From Eubacterium multiforme (lineage in GTDB: Bacteria > Bacillota > Clostridia > Clostridiales > Clostridiaceae): 64,000 bases of DNA. The translations under genes were made by a program, and so were the position numbers. Positions 23,815 to 33,082 of the stretch are shown here, piece after piece (the first letter of the stretch is position 1; every line of letters begins with the position of its first letter). The DNA is taken from the NCBI RefSeq assembly GCF_030813415.1, contig NZ_JAUSUF010000004.1, positions 1 through 64,000 on the forward strand, written 5' to 3'. The notes under the pieces are model-generated. The model had not been told where the DNA came from. It did not search any database and saw nothing but the letters and a program-made list of their open reading frames with translations.

Positions 23815-24921
23815 TTGAAATTTAATTTAAAAGTTCCAACAGAGATATTGTTTGGAGAGAATATAATAAAAAGTAATTATAATAAATTTAATAATTTAGG
23901 AAAAATAGCTTTAATTGTAATTGGGAAAAAGTCAGCCAAACTAAATGGTGCATTAAGTGATGTGTTGTATGCATTAGATAAGGAAAATAAAGAGTATTAT
24001 ATCTTTGATAAAATTGAAGAAAATCCATCCTTAGAGACAATTGAAGATGGTGGAATTTTAGGGAGAAGGGTAAAGGCAGATTTTATAATAGGTATAGGAG
24101 GAGGTTCACCTTTAGATGCGGCAAAGGCAATATCAGTATTTATTAAAAATCCAAATATTGATAAAAAAAGTATTTTTAATGGAGAAAATCTTAGTGGTGT
24201 TCCAGTTATTGCAATACCAACTACTGCAGGAACTGGAAGTGAAGTTACTCAATATGCAATAGTTACAGATCATTCAATAAAGAAGAAAAAGAATTTAGGA
24301 CAAAGTATATATCCAAAAGTTGCATTTATAGATTTTAAATATACTAATAAATTAAATATAGAAATGACAAGATATACAGCAATGGATGCCTTTTCTCATA
24401 TAGTTGAAGGATATTTAAATAGTAATTCAACAGAGTATACAGATAAACTTTCCCATGAGGCATTAAAAATATGGGGGGAAGCACTTGAAGGACTTTTAAA
24501 AGGAAATATTACTAAAAAAGATAGGGAAAATCTTATGATGGCATCTACCTTAGGGGGAGTGATAATATCACATAATGGAACATCTATTCCTCATGGAATG
24601 GGATATCCACTTACCTATAATAAAGGAGTTCATCATGGGTTAGCTAATAGTTGTTTGTTTTGTGAGTATTTAGATGTATTTAAAGATAGGAAAAAGGTTA
24701 ATAATATAATTAATATATTAGGTTTTTCATCTCTTAAAGATTTAAAAAAGGTAATAAATAGATTATCAGAAAATAATATATCAATTACAGAAAAAGAGGC
24801 TAAAGAGTATACAGAAGAAATATGGAACAATAAAGATAAATTAAAGAATCATCCAGAAGATATAAGTTATGATGATTTATATAATATATATTATAAAAGC
24901 TTAGTAACAAATAAGTTATAA
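23815..24921 (+). CDS. Iron-containing alcohol dehydrogenase
   Basis: The 368-residue protein has the family layout: an NAD(P)-binding N-domain with GIGGGSPLDAAKAIS (about residue 93), IPTTAGTGSEVTQYAIV, and metal ligands in the C-domain including DAFSHIVEGY and HGMGYPLTYNKGVHHGLAN. It reduces aldehydes or oxidises alcohols in the cytosol; the substrate is unknown. The start is TTG 23815 with GGAGGG 6 bases upstream. It is divergent from the enhancer-binding protein; no sigma-54 promoter was seen between them. Confidence 0.9.
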   Translation: MKFNLKVPTEILFGENIIKSNYNKFNNLGKIALIVIGKKSAKLNGALSDVLYALDKENKEYYIFDKIEENPSLETIEDGGILGRRVKADFIIGIGGGSPLDAAKAISVFIKNPNIDKKSIFNGENLSGVPVIAIPTTAGTGSEVTQYAIVTDHSIKKKKNLGQSIYPKVAFIDFKYTNKLNIEMTRYTAMDAFSHIVEGYLNSNSTEYTDKLSHEALKIWGEALEGLLKGNITKKDRENLMMASTLGGVIISHNGTSIPHGMGYPLTYNKGVHHGLANSCLFCEYLDVFKDRKKVNNIINILGFSSLKDLKKVINRLSENNISITEKEAKEYTEEIWNNKDKLKNHPEDISYDDLYNIYYKSLVTNKL

Positions 24922-25001
24922 TATATAATAGGTACTGTGGTATAATTACATTATAAAGTTAAGCTTTACTTAGTTAAAGTTTTTAGAAAAGGAGATAATC
25001 A

Positions 25002-25418
25002 ATGAACTATATTTTTAAATACGAAGATAAGGATTATGATTTAAATAAAGAAAACCTTATAGAAATAATTAATGATGAAGAAAATAAAGTAGAAGGCATA
25101 GACATAGATGAAGTTTTAAGGCTTTTAAATGAAGGAGATAATGTCTCCTTTGAAAAGGCATACTATGATACTCCTTGTGATGAATGTAATAGTAATTTTA
25201 AAGAAAAAAAGAGTATTAGTGAATACTTAGAGTATTATTTCTACATTTATAGTAAAGATGGAAATTATGTAATAAGTGATATTTCAAAGGAATATGAAAA
25301 TTTAACTTTTAATAGATTAAAGTTAGAAGGTAAAGTAGATAATAGTTATATAGTTACAGTTATAGTTTGCACAAATTGCTCTAAATATTTAGTACAAATA
25401 GAAGAAGTTTTAGTATAA
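25002..25418 (+). CDS. Clostridial hypothetical protein with two CxxC pairs (DUF3785-like)
   Basis: This 138-residue acidic protein has CDEC (about residue 59) and CTNC (about 125), suggesting a single zinc site formed by two knuckles. No membrane segment is seen. It resembles the clostridial DUF3785 family as I remember it, but that assignment is tentative. AAAGGAGA lies 7 bases before ATG 25002, and a likely -10 (TATAAT) sits near 24940. Function unknown. Confidence 0.65.
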   Translation: MNYIFKYEDKDYDLNKENLIEIINDEENKVEGIDIDEVLRLLNEGDNVSFEKAYYDTPCDECNSNFKEKKSISEYLEYYFYIYSKDGNYVISDISKEYENLTFNRLKLEGKVDNSYIVTVIVCTNCSKYLVQIEEVLV

Positions 25419-25419
25419 A

Positions 25420-25470
25420 AAGAAAGTTATCTTAATGAACTTTATTTAGTTCAAAAAGATAACTTTTTTT
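25420..25470. terminator. Bidirectional terminator between convergent genes
   Basis: AAAGTTATCTT with AAGATAACTTT plus an inner TGAACTTT/TTAGTTCA hairpin, flanked by A-run and T-run, lies between the two stop codons. Confidence 0.85.
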
Positions 25471-26090
25471 TAGAGTTTTAAAAAGGCAATTAGTAATAAA
25501 CATATTCCAGAAATCCAAGATAAATTGTTATTAGAATTTGATGGTAAGAATTTTTCTCCTAAATAAGAGCCAATTTTAATGGAACATATTCCAAAAATAA
25601 AACAAAATAATATCATAAATAAAGAGTTTATATTAATAAAGCTAGCTCCAAATCCAACAGCAAGGCTATCAAGAGAAAGAGCCATAGCTAAATATATAGA
25701 CTCTTTTAATGAGATATTTTTAGATTTATCAAAGTCTGCCTTAGTTTCATCTATATATACTTGAAAGGCAAGTTTAAAATCAAACAACTTAATAGTTAAA
25801 GGCTCTCTAAGTTTAGAAAATTTACTCATATATCTCTTAAAAAAACCCTCAAATAATTTATATACACCTAAAGATGTAAATATAAAAAAGCTTATATATT
25901 TAGGTAAGTAGTTAGGTAAAATACCTTCTAAATAATTTCCAAGTGTTAAAGACATTGTTAATATTAAGCAAGATACTATATTCATTACAATTATATATAT
26001 ATTAGGAATTTTTATTTTATTTGCACTGTAAGCAATACTTGCAACAAATGAATCTATTACAAGAGAAAAAACTAATATTAAAGCTTCCAT
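25470..26090 (-). CDS. ytaF: Sporulation membrane protein YtaF (MntP-related)
   Basis: This 206-residue six-helix membrane protein has the two MntP/YtaF half-repeats: LVIDSFVASIAYSANKI at the start and MALSLDSLAVGFGASF near residue 137, each with the conserved aspartate of the putative metal-exporting family. The length and internal loop (LSKFSKLREPLTIKLFDFKL) match YtaF, a sporulation-associated membrane protein of Bacillus. Manganese export itself is only inferred from MntP. GAGGTG precedes the ATG. Confidence 0.85.
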   Translation of the reverse strand: MEALILVFSLVIDSFVASIAYSANKIKIPNIYIIVMNIVSCLILTMSLTLGNYLEGILPNYLPKYISFFIFTSLGVYKLFEGFFKRYMSKFSKLREPLTIKLFDFKLAFQVYIDETKADFDKSKNISLKESIYLAMALSLDSLAVGFGASFININSLFMILFCFIFGICSIKIGSYLGEKFLPSNSNNNLSWISGICLLLIAFLKL

Positions 26091-26280
26091 AAAGTCACCT
26101 CAAAATCTTTGTTATATTATTTTATGACAAATATATACAAAGGTGATGGAGAGGGAAGCTTTTTTATTTATAAATAATTTATAACATTATATAAATATAA
26201 TAATTCTAAATTATAATAAAATTTTAGTAGTTACATATTAGATTTTGTTTTATAATAAAGAAAAATGAAAGGGAAAAAAT

Positions 26281-26835
26281 ATGTTTAGTGTAGATTACGT
26301 AATAAACTTATTAAGTACTTATAGAGAGTTTGCAATAATTATAAGTATAATTTTAAGTGTTATCATTTCTATATTAGGGGTTGTACCTTCAGTTTTTGTA
26401 ACTGGAGCAAATATACTTTTCTTTGGACCTATAGGTGGTTTTCTAATTTCTCTTTTTGGAGAAGTCTTTGGAGGTTGGATTACATTTAGATTATATAGAA
26501 TAGGTTTTAAAAAGGGTTTTAATAATCTTACAAAAAAGCATAAGCTTTTAGAAAAGATAGCAAAAAGTAAGGGGAATGAGGCTGCATTTTTAATACTTCA
26601 AGGAAGAATTATTCCTTTTATACCTTCAGGTTTTGTAACATTAGCAGCAGCCCTTTGTGAAATAGATGACTTAAGATATAATTTAGCAACATTAGTTGGA
26701 AAAATTCCATCTATATTATTAGAAGTTTTAATTAGTTATGGAATTATATCTCAAGGAGAAAAGGCAATTGAAATTATACTTACTCTTTTAGGTATATATC
26801 TTATTTATAAAACTATTAGAAAAAATAAAGTATGA
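26281..26835 (+). CDS. VTT-domain (DedA/TVP38-type) membrane protein
   Basis: The 184-residue protein has about five hydrophobic segments and the VTT-domain core: a re-entrant GANILFFGPIGGFLISLFGEVFGGWITFRLYR, then GRIIPFIPSGFVTLAAALCEI, with the family glycines, prolines and the arginine in GRIIPF. Relatives are lipid scramblases or lipid-carrier transporters. It precedes a HAD phosphatase by 49 bases with no terminator between, so they may be co-transcribed. Confidence 0.8.
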   Translation: MFSVDYVINLLSTYREFAIIISIILSVIISILGVVPSVFVTGANILFFGPIGGFLISLFGEVFGGWITFRLYRIGFKKGFNNLTKKHKLLEKIAKSKGNEAAFLILQGRIIPFIPSGFVTLAAALCEIDDLRYNLATLVGKIPSILLEVLISYGIISQGEKAIEIILTLLGIYLIYKTIRKNKV

Positions 26836-26884
26836 TATAATTAATATACTTGAAATTTAACAATAAGGTTAGGAGAGAAATTAA

Positions 26885-27700
26885 ATGTACAAATTAATAG
26901 CATTAGATATGGATGGTACTCTTTTAAATTCAGATAAGCAAATATCAGAAAAAAATAAAGAAGCATTAAAAAAAGCAAAAGAACTTGGGGTTTATGTTGT
27001 ACTAGCCTCAGGAAGACCAATAGATGGACTATTAAAATATCTAGAAGAACTAGATCTTTTAGAAGAAGATGATTATGTACTTAGCTACAATGGATGCTTA
27101 GTACAAAAAACAAAAAATAAAGAGGTTGTTTGTAGTTCTACTATTAAGGGAAAAGATATAAAGTACTTAAAGAATATAGCAGATGATTTAAATTTAAATA
27201 TACATGCATTTTCAAAAGAAAGAGGACTTATTACTCCTAAAAATAGTAAATATACTGCTTATGAAGCTCATCATAACAATATGGAAGTTCATATAAATGA
27301 TTTTGTAAATATAGATGATAATGAAGAGATTATGAAAGCAATGATGATTGATGAACCTGAAATATTAGATGAAGGTATAAAAAAGATACCAAGTGAAGTA
27401 TATGAAAAGTATAGTGTAGCAAAAAGTGCTCCATTCTTTTTGGAATTTTTCAACAAAAATGCAAGTAAAGGTGAAGGGGTAAAACTTCTAGCAGAATACT
27501 TAGGAATAAAGAAAGAAGAAATAATTGCAGCAGGAGATGAAATGAATGATTTTCCAATGATAGAATATGCAGGTCTTGGAGTTGCTATGGGAAATGCTTG
27601 CGATAAAATAAAAGAAGTTGCAAATTATATTACTGATACAAATGACAATGATGGAATAGCTGAAGTTGTAGAAAAATTTATAATTAAAGAAAGAATATAG
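26885..27700 (+). CDS. Cof-type HAD-IIB sugar-phosphate phosphatase
   Basis: This 271-residue cytosolic protein opens with the HAD motif LDMDGTLLNS (nucleophile Asp8), followed by motif II ASGRP, a Cof-type C2B cap, and motif III/IV GDEMNDFPMIEYAGLGVAMGNA. Family members dephosphorylate sugar phosphates or FMN-like compounds with broad specificity; the physiological substrate is unknown. AGGAGAG precedes the ATG. A terminator follows. Confidence 0.9.
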   Translation: MYKLIALDMDGTLLNSDKQISEKNKEALKKAKELGVYVVLASGRPIDGLLKYLEELDLLEEDDYVLSYNGCLVQKTKNKEVVCSSTIKGKDIKYLKNIADDLNLNIHAFSKERGLITPKNSKYTAYEAHHNNMEVHINDFVNIDDNEEIMKAMMIDEPEILDEGIKKIPSEVYEKYSVAKSAPFFLEFFNKNASKGEGVKLLAEYLGIKKEEIIAAGDEMNDFPMIEYAGLGVAMGNACDKIKEVANYITDTNDNDGIAEVVEKFIIKERI

Positions 27701-27724
27701 TAATAAAATTTACTGATATAAGTT

Positions 27725-27752
27725 AAAAGATCCAGAGATTGGGTCTTTTTTT
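27725..27752 (+). terminator. Terminator after the HAD phosphatase gene
   Basis: AAAAGATCC and GGGTCTTTTTTT form a short G-T containing stem with a T-run. Confidence 0.75.
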
Positions 27753-27902
27753 CTTTCCAAAATTGTAAAATAATATATTGTAAAAAAATGATATAAAATT
27801 ATAACATTTGTCAAAAATTAATGGATTATTTTTGCTTTTTATTAATAAACTGGTTGAAAATTTTGAAAAAATGAATAAACCTTAAATAATAATATAAAAA
27901 TA

Positions 27903-27932
27903 TTGAAAATATAATAACTATGTGTATATAAT
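27903..27932 (+). promoter_or_regulatory. Sigma-A-type promoter of the NSS transporter gene
   Basis: TTGAAA (27903-27908) and TATAAT (27927-27932) are 18 bases apart, 38 bases before the GTG start. The rest of 27753-27902 is AT-rich with no other signal I can name. Confidence 0.6.
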
Positions 27933-27969
27933 CAATAAGTGATAAATTTAGAAAGATGGAGAGGATAGC

Positions 27970-29322
27970 GTGGAAGAAAATAGAGAGAAGTTCTCATCTG
28001 GATTAGCAATATTTTTTGCGACATTAAGTTCATGTGTGGGGTTAGGAAATATATGGATGTTTCCTTACGTTGTTGGAGAAAATGGTGGAGCTGCATTTAT
28101 AATTATTTATTTAGCTTGCGTTTTAATAATAGGACTTCCAACACTTATTAGTGAATTTGCTTTAGGAAGAAGAACGAAAAAGAATATTTATGGAGCTGTA
28201 TCAAATATAACAGATAAGAAGATATTTAGATTGATAGGAATAATAGCTATTACTGCTTCCTTCTGTATGTTATTCTTTTATACAGTAGTTACTGGTTGGG
28301 TATATTCATATGTATATAAAGCTTTAACAGGAGCTTTCAATGGAATTAATGCACAAGATGTTGCAACAATGTTTAATAATACAAGTGCAGCAGCAGTAAG
28401 TCCAATTTTATGGCAACTTTTAGCATTAGTTGTAGGTGGAATAATTCTTACAATGGGAGTTAAAAGTGGTATAGAAAAGTTAACTAAAACTTTAATGCCT
28501 GTTCTTATAGTATTACTTGCAATTTGTGCAATAAGAAGTTTAACATTACCAAATGCAATGGCTGGAGTAAACTTTTTATTTAAACCTGATTTTAGTAAAG
28601 TAACCTTTGCTGTATTTTTATCAGCATTAGGATTAGCATTCTTTAAATTATCAGTTGGTACTGGATCAATGGTTACATATAGTAGTTATTTTACAGATGA
28701 TAATAATTTAGTAGCAACAGGAACTAAAGTTGCCCTTGCAGATACATTTGTTTCATTACTTGCAGGTACTGCAATATTTCCAGCAGTATTTTCTTTTAGT
28801 CAAACACCTGAAGGTGGACCAGGATTATTATTTAATACAGTACCTTTAATATTTTCAAAAATGCCTGGAGGATCAATACTTGCAGTAGTATTTTTCTTAT
28901 TAACTGCTATGGCAGCAACTATGGCTATGATTTCTATAATGCAAGTTTTAATTGCAACATTTTCAGAGCAATTTAAATTAAATACAAAGGTTTCAATTAT
29001 AATTACCATTGTAATTATAATGATATTTGGATCCCTTGCTGCATTATCAGCAAATCCAGAAGGTCCATTAGCACATGTAAGTATATTTGGATTAACATTC
29101 TTTAATTTCTTTGATACAGTAGTATCAAAAGTTTTATTACCTATTAATGGTTTCTTAGTAACAATACTTATGGGTCATGTAGTAAGTAATAAAATATATG
29201 TTTCTCAATTAACTAATGATGGAACTTTAAAAAATGAGGGGATTGTTAAGTTTATTACTTTCTTAGTAAGATATATTACACCAGCGTTAATATTAATAGT
29301 ATTTGTTAAATCCTTCATTTAA
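27970..29322 (+). CDS. Sodium-dependent neurotransmitter-family (NSS) transporter
   Basis: This 450-residue protein with about eleven or twelve membrane helices begins with the NSS signature SGLAIFFATLSSCVGLGNIWMFPYVVGENGGAAFI, which includes the unwound TM1 sodium and substrate site. Family members import amino acids or amines with sodium; the substrate is not predictable here. The start is GTG 27970 with GGAGAGGA upstream. It is flanked by its own promoter and a terminator, so it is monocistronic. Confidence 0.9.
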   Translation: MEENREKFSSGLAIFFATLSSCVGLGNIWMFPYVVGENGGAAFIIIYLACVLIIGLPTLISEFALGRRTKKNIYGAVSNITDKKIFRLIGIIAITASFCMLFFYTVVTGWVYSYVYKALTGAFNGINAQDVATMFNNTSAAAVSPILWQLLALVVGGIILTMGVKSGIEKLTKTLMPVLIVLLAICAIRSLTLPNAMAGVNFLFKPDFSKVTFAVFLSALGLAFFKLSVGTGSMVTYSSYFTDDNNLVATGTKVALADTFVSLLAGTAIFPAVFSFSQTPEGGPGLLFNTVPLIFSKMPGGSILAVVFFLLTAMAATMAMISIMQVLIATFSEQFKLNTKVSIIITIVIIMIFGSLAALSANPEGPLAHVSIFGLTFFNFFDTVVSKVLLPINGFLVTILMGHVVSNKIYVSQLTNDGTLKNEGIVKFITFLVRYITPALILIVFVKSFI

Positions 29323-29344
29323 AAGGAAAAAATATGATATAATG

Positions 29345-29375
29345 AAAAAGTCCAATGATATATTGGACTTTTTTG
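29345..29375 (+). terminator. Terminator after the NSS transporter gene
   Basis: AAAAGTCCAAT pairs with ATTGGACTTTTTT around a 5-base loop with a T-run. Confidence 0.9.
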
Positions 29376-29408
29376 TTTATTTAAATTTTTTGAAAAGGGA
29401 GGATAAGT

Positions 29409-30113
29409 TTGAATTATAATATTTTATTATGCGATGATGAAAAAGAGATATTAAATGTTTTAGAGTTATATCTATCTAAAGAAGGCTATAATATATTTAA
29501 AGCTAAAGATGGAGTTGAAGCTTTAAAAATTTATAAAAATAATGAAATACATCTTGCTATAGTTGATATAATGATGCCAAATATAGATGGAATAAGAGTT
29601 GTAAAAGAATTTAGAGAAAATTCTAATATGCCTATAATTATGCTTTCAGCTAAAAGTAGTGATGAGGATAAAATATTAGGACTAAATATAGGGGCTGATG
29701 ATTATATAGCAAAGCCATTTAATCCATTAGAGGTAGTTGCAAGAGTTAAGGCACAGTTAAGAAGAGTATATAAATTAACTGATGGAGACAAGGAAGAAAA
29801 AGAAATTATTAAAATTGGTGAAGTTGAATTAGATAGATATAATGTAAAGGTACATTTTAAAAATAAGGAGCTTGAACTTACTTCAATAGAATATAAGATA
29901 TTAAAGTATCTAATGGAGAATGCAGGAAGAATATTAACTAAAAATCAAATATTTGAAGAAGTTTGGAATGAAGTATTTTTAGGTGGAGATAATACAATAA
30001 TGGTACATATAAGTAGACTTAGAGAAAAATTAGAGGATAATTCTAGGAATCCTAAGTATTTAAAAACAGTAAGAGGACTAGGATATAAGTTTGAAAAAAA
30101 TGTGGAGATTTAG
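29409..30113 (+). CDS. OmpR-family response regulator
   Basis: This 234-residue protein has a receiver domain with the acidic pair DD (9-10), phospho-acceptor Asp in IVDIMMPNIDG (about 53) and KPF lysine (about 103), then a winged-helix DNA-binding domain ending TVRGLGYKFEKNVEI. The start is TTG 29409 behind GGGAGGA. The kinase gene begins inside its 3' end, so the two form one operon. Regulated genes are unknown; no cell-wall or transporter target gene adjoins it. Confidence 0.92.
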   Translation: MNYNILLCDDEKEILNVLELYLSKEGYNIFKAKDGVEALKIYKNNEIHLAIVDIMMPNIDGIRVVKEFRENSNMPIIMLSAKSSDEDKILGLNIGADDYIAKPFNPLEVVARVKAQLRRVYKLTDGDKEEKEIIKIGEVELDRYNVKVHFKNKELELTSIEYKILKYLMENAGRILTKNQIFEEVWNEVFLGGDNTIMVHISRLREKLEDNSRNPKYLKTVRGLGYKFEKNVEI

Positions 30114-31524
30114 AAAAAAGAAAAAAAGAGATAAACTTTTAGTAACTGTTTTTAAAAGATATATAAGTTTTGTATTAATTATTGGATGTATTTATTTATT
30201 ATCTTATATATATTTAGGAATAGGTTTAACTAAAGTTATAGATAAAAATAGTATACCTGTTATAGATATAATAAATGGTAAGTACATAGATTATAATAAA
30301 ATTAATGTAAATGAATTAAAGAAATTAAATGGTGAAATTGAAATTTTAGATACTTCAGGTAACGTAAAAAAGAGAATTGGAAATATATCAACTAAAAAGG
30401 AACATTATACTGAAAAGGAACTTTTAAATCTTGCTAGTAGGAAAGAGTGGAGAAATTATCAAGTATTCCTAAATAGTGTTAAAGATAAAAATGGAAAAGA
30501 ATATATATACATATTAAGACTTCCAAAGGAGAAATTTATCTTTAATGTAAAGTTACTTCAAATGCCCTTTAGTGTAGGCAAGCCATTTTATAAAGAATAT
30601 GGAAAAGTATTTTTAGTTGCTATTGGATTAGCTTTATTTTGCGTAATTTTATATAGTACATGGACTGCAAGAAAAATAAGTAGACCTTTAAAAAAGATTG
30701 ACAATACTCTTTTAGATATTATAAATGGTAATTATGATGAAACATTAAATTTAAAGGGTGAAGAGGAGTTTGAAGTTGTAAAGGAGACCTTAAATTTTCT
30801 AATAACAAAGCTTAAAAAAAGTGAAGAAGAAAATAAAAGGTTAGAGGAGAGCAAAAATAAGCTTATGCTTGACTTGGCTCATGATATAAAAACTCCAATG
30901 ACAACTATAAAAAGTTATTCTATGGCTCTTTATGAAGATATGATTGATGATGAGGATAAAAGAAAAGAATATTATAAAACTTTATATAAAAAATCAGAAA
31001 GAGTTAGTGAACTTATAGAAGAATTATTTGAATTAGTTAAGCTTGATAATCCTAAATCAAAGATAAATTTATCAAAGGTAGATATAACAGAGGAACTTAG
31101 AATCACTGTTTTAGAATTTTATGAAGAGATAGAAAAAGAAGGGTTAGAGCTTATAATAGATATACCAGAAGGACCAATATTTTTGGATTTAGATATGAAA
31201 CTTATAAGAAGAGGAATAAGTAATATATTAGAAAATTCTCTTAAATATAATAAAGATGCAACATATATAAAGGTAGAATTATTTAAAAGGGCAAATTACG
31301 TTGAAATTATAATTGGAGATAATGGAGTAGGAATTCCAGATGAAATTAAAGAAATAGTTTTTGATGAATTTGTAAGAGGAGATAAAAGTCGAGGAACTAA
31401 TGGAGGAACAGGGCTTGGTCTTGCAATAGCAAAAAAAGGAATAGAAAAACATAATGGAGAAATTAGACTTTTAAATACAATTAAAGGTGCCGTTTTTAAG
31501 ATTACATTAAATAGCAATGAATAA
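30091..31524 (+). CDS. Sensor histidine kinase
   Basis: This 477-residue partner of the response regulator has two membrane helices (about residues 23-47 and 170-190) bounding an outer sensor region, then HAMP, a HisKA domain with DLAHDIKTPMT (phospho-His), and HATPase boxes N (NILENSLKYNK), G1 (GDNGVGIP) and G2 (GGTGLGLAIAKKG). TTG 30091 has AGGAT upstream; ATG 30100 is an alternative that removes three residues. Both starts overlap the regulator gene. A hairpin terminator overlaps the stop. Confidence 0.92.
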   Translation: MKKMWRFRKKKKRDKLLVTVFKRYISFVLIIGCIYLLSYIYLGIGLTKVIDKNSIPVIDIINGKYIDYNKINVNELKKLNGEIEILDTSGNVKKRIGNISTKKEHYTEKELLNLASRKEWRNYQVFLNSVKDKNGKEYIYILRLPKEKFIFNVKLLQMPFSVGKPFYKEYGKVFLVAIGLALFCVILYSTWTARKISRPLKKIDNTLLDIINGNYDETLNLKGEEEFEVVKETLNFLITKLKKSEEENKRLEESKNKLMLDLAHDIKTPMTTIKSYSMALYEDMIDDEDKRKEYYKTLYKKSERVSELIEELFELVKLDNPKSKINLSKVDITEELRITVLEFYEEIEKEGLELIIDIPEGPIFLDLDMKLIRRGISNILENSLKYNKDATYIKVELFKRANYVEIIIGDNGVGIPDEIKEIVFDEFVRGDKSRGTNGGTGLGLAIAKKGIEKHNGEIRLLNTIKGAVFKITLNSNE

Positions 31525-31548
31525 TTCATTGCTATTTAATTTTTTTTT
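31509..31548 (+). terminator. Terminator overlapping the end of the kinase gene
   Basis: AAATAGCAATGAA and TTCATTGCTATTT form a perfect stem that includes the kinase stop codon, followed by a T-run. Confidence 0.88.
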
Positions 31549-31554
31549 GTATTA

Positions 31555-32196
31555 TTATCCACCAAGGGTAATGTCTTGCTTGTTATACCAGTTTAAAGCT
31601 TCAGTTAGATGAGTTTCTTTAAAGTCAGGCCAAAGGGAATCTATTATATAAAAATCAGAATATACAGATTGAGCTGGTAGAAAACCACTTAGTCTTCTTC
31701 GTCCTCCCCATCTAATTATTAAATCTATACGAGAAATATCATGGGATTTAATTGAATTTAAAATATTTTTATTTGAATTATTACTTCCTTTTAGGAAAGA
31801 AAGATCCCATTCCCAACAATAGTTAATAAGAAAATTAACTTTTATCCCTCCATTACCAAATTTTTTACGAGTTGTGTAGGGCAATAATTCTTTCGGAAAA
31901 CTTTTAGAATTAGTATTACCAATAACTAAAATTTCAGCATCCTCCTTTGCAATAATTTGTACAGATTCTATACAGGCTTTAGTAAAGGCTTCTTTTTGAA
32001 TTGATGGTCTTTTTGTATTATCTTTAGTAAATCCATAAAAGGTTATTTCATTAATTCCTAATTTTTGGCACTGTTTAAATAATATAAGTCCAGGAAGTAT
32101 GCCAAAGGAATATCCTTTATCTTTAGTTAAACCTGTGGATAGAGCATATCTTCTATTTCCATCAGGAATTATTCCAATATGATTTGGAAGTCTCAT
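31555..32196 (-). CDS. Short, diverged cis-prenyltransferase (undecaprenyl diphosphate synthase family)
   Basis: The 213-residue protein has the UppS layout: HIGIIPDGNRRYA at the N-terminus (usual IMDGNGRWA, catalytic Asp kept), ITFYGFTKDN, and a C-terminal RIDLIIRWGGRRRLSGFLPAQSVYSDFY ... WPDF where canonical enzymes read LIRTSGE-RLSNFLLWQ-AYAE. It is about 35-40 residues shorter than standard UppS, and several substrate-binding residues differ, so it may make a different or shorter chain. The ribosome site AGGAGG is strong. Single gene, divergent to the Asr regulator. Confidence 0.8.
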   Translation of the reverse strand: MRLPNHIGIIPDGNRRYALSTGLTKDKGYSFGILPGLILFKQCQKLGINEITFYGFTKDNTKRPSIQKEAFTKACIESVQIIAKEDAEILVIGNTNSKSFPKELLPYTTRKKFGNGGIKVNFLINYCWEWDLSFLKGSNNSNKNILNSIKSHDISRIDLIIRWGGRRRLSGFLPAQSVYSDFYIIDSLWPDFKETHLTEALNWYNKQDITLGG

Positions 32197-32265
32197 ACTT
32201 TTTTCCTCCTAAAAATTTAATTATTATTAGTGTTTGCATTGTAAAAAAAATTATCCTACGACAAA

Positions 32266-32296
32266 TTGTAAAAAGGAGTTGAAATAAAGATATAAT
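32266..32296 (+). promoter_or_regulatory. Probable promoter of the Crp/Fnr gene
   Basis: TTGTAA (32266-32271) and TATAAT (32291-32296) are 19 bases apart, 50 bases before ATG 32346. The spacing is slightly long. Confidence 0.45.
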
Positions 32297-32345
32297 GTAA
32301 AGTATAGTATATTAATAAGAAATGGATGTGTGTAAGGTGGGTACT

Positions 32346-33029
32346 ATGATAAATTTAAATGAATTAAAAAAGTGTAAGTCTCTTCAAGGATTATCAGATA
32401 AAACTTTAGAGGAATTATCTTTAATAGGAGAAAAAACACATTTTAAAAAAGGAGAGCATGTATTTAGAGATAAAGATTTAATTGAAAGCATTTATATTGT
32501 TTTTAGTGGTAAAGCATCTTTATATAAATTAAATGAAGCAGCTCATAAAAAAATTATATTTATTTTAGGTGAAGGTAACATACTTAACGAAGTGATTTTA
32601 GATGAAAAAAAGGCATCTATAAGCTGTGAAATGTTTGACGATGGAGAAATCTTTGTTTTTAATAGAAAGAAATTTATTAACATTATGAGTAAAGACTTTG
32701 AACTAACTAAAAGAGTAATGGATTCCCTTTCTTTAAAGGTAAGAAGATTGTATAGACAAATGAAAAATTCCACTCCATTAAAAATAGATAAAAGACTTGC
32801 AGCTAAGCTATGGAAACTATCTAAAGATTATGGGGTAGAAAGTGGTACTGAAACTATAATAAATTTAAATATAAGCATAACATATCTTTCAGATATGTTT
32901 GGAATGCCAAGAGAAACAATTTCAAGGGCACTTAAAATTTTAGAAAAGGAAGGGTTAATAAGAAGGGAAAAGAAAAAATTCATTATAAAAGATAGGGATA
33001 AACTATCAAATTATTTCAAAAGTTTGTGA
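32346..33029 (+). CDS. Crp/Fnr-family regulator of the sulfite reductase operon
   Basis: The 227-residue protein has an N-terminal cyclic-nucleotide-type effector domain (GEHVFRDKD ... FSGKASLYKL) and a C-terminal winged helix with YLSDMFGMPRETISRALKILEKEGLI. Arg189, Glu190 and Arg194 (RETISR) correspond to the CRP recognition residues that read TGTGA. There is no N-terminal Fnr cysteine cluster, so oxygen sensing of the Fnr type is unlikely. AAGGTGGG 5 bases before ATG 32346 decides the start over 32322. A matching palindrome overlaps its own stop codon, ahead of the channel and asrABC genes. Confidence 0.87.
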   Translation: MINLNELKKCKSLQGLSDKTLEELSLIGEKTHFKKGEHVFRDKDLIESIYIVFSGKASLYKLNEAAHKKIIFILGEGNILNEVILDEKKASISCEMFDDGEIFVFNRKKFINIMSKDFELTKRVMDSLSLKVRRLYRQMKNSTPLKIDKRLAAKLWKLSKDYGVESGTETIINLNISITYLSDMFGMPRETISRALKILEKEGLIRREKKKFIIKDRDKLSNYFKSL

Positions 33030-33040
33030 TAATTATCACA
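33025..33040 (+). promoter_or_regulatory. CRP-type operator ahead of the FNT channel and asrABC
   Basis: TGTGATAATTATCACA is a perfect 16-base palindrome of the form TGTGA-N6-TCACA. It overlaps the TGA stop of the Crp/Fnr gene and lies 43 bases before the channel start codon. The regulator's RETISR helix is the type expected to bind it. Rex sites also resemble TGTGA palindromes, so Rex is an alternative. Confidence 0.7.
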
Positions 33041-33082
33041 GATATAAAAAGTGAAAGGGAATATAATAAGGAGGAATTTAAA

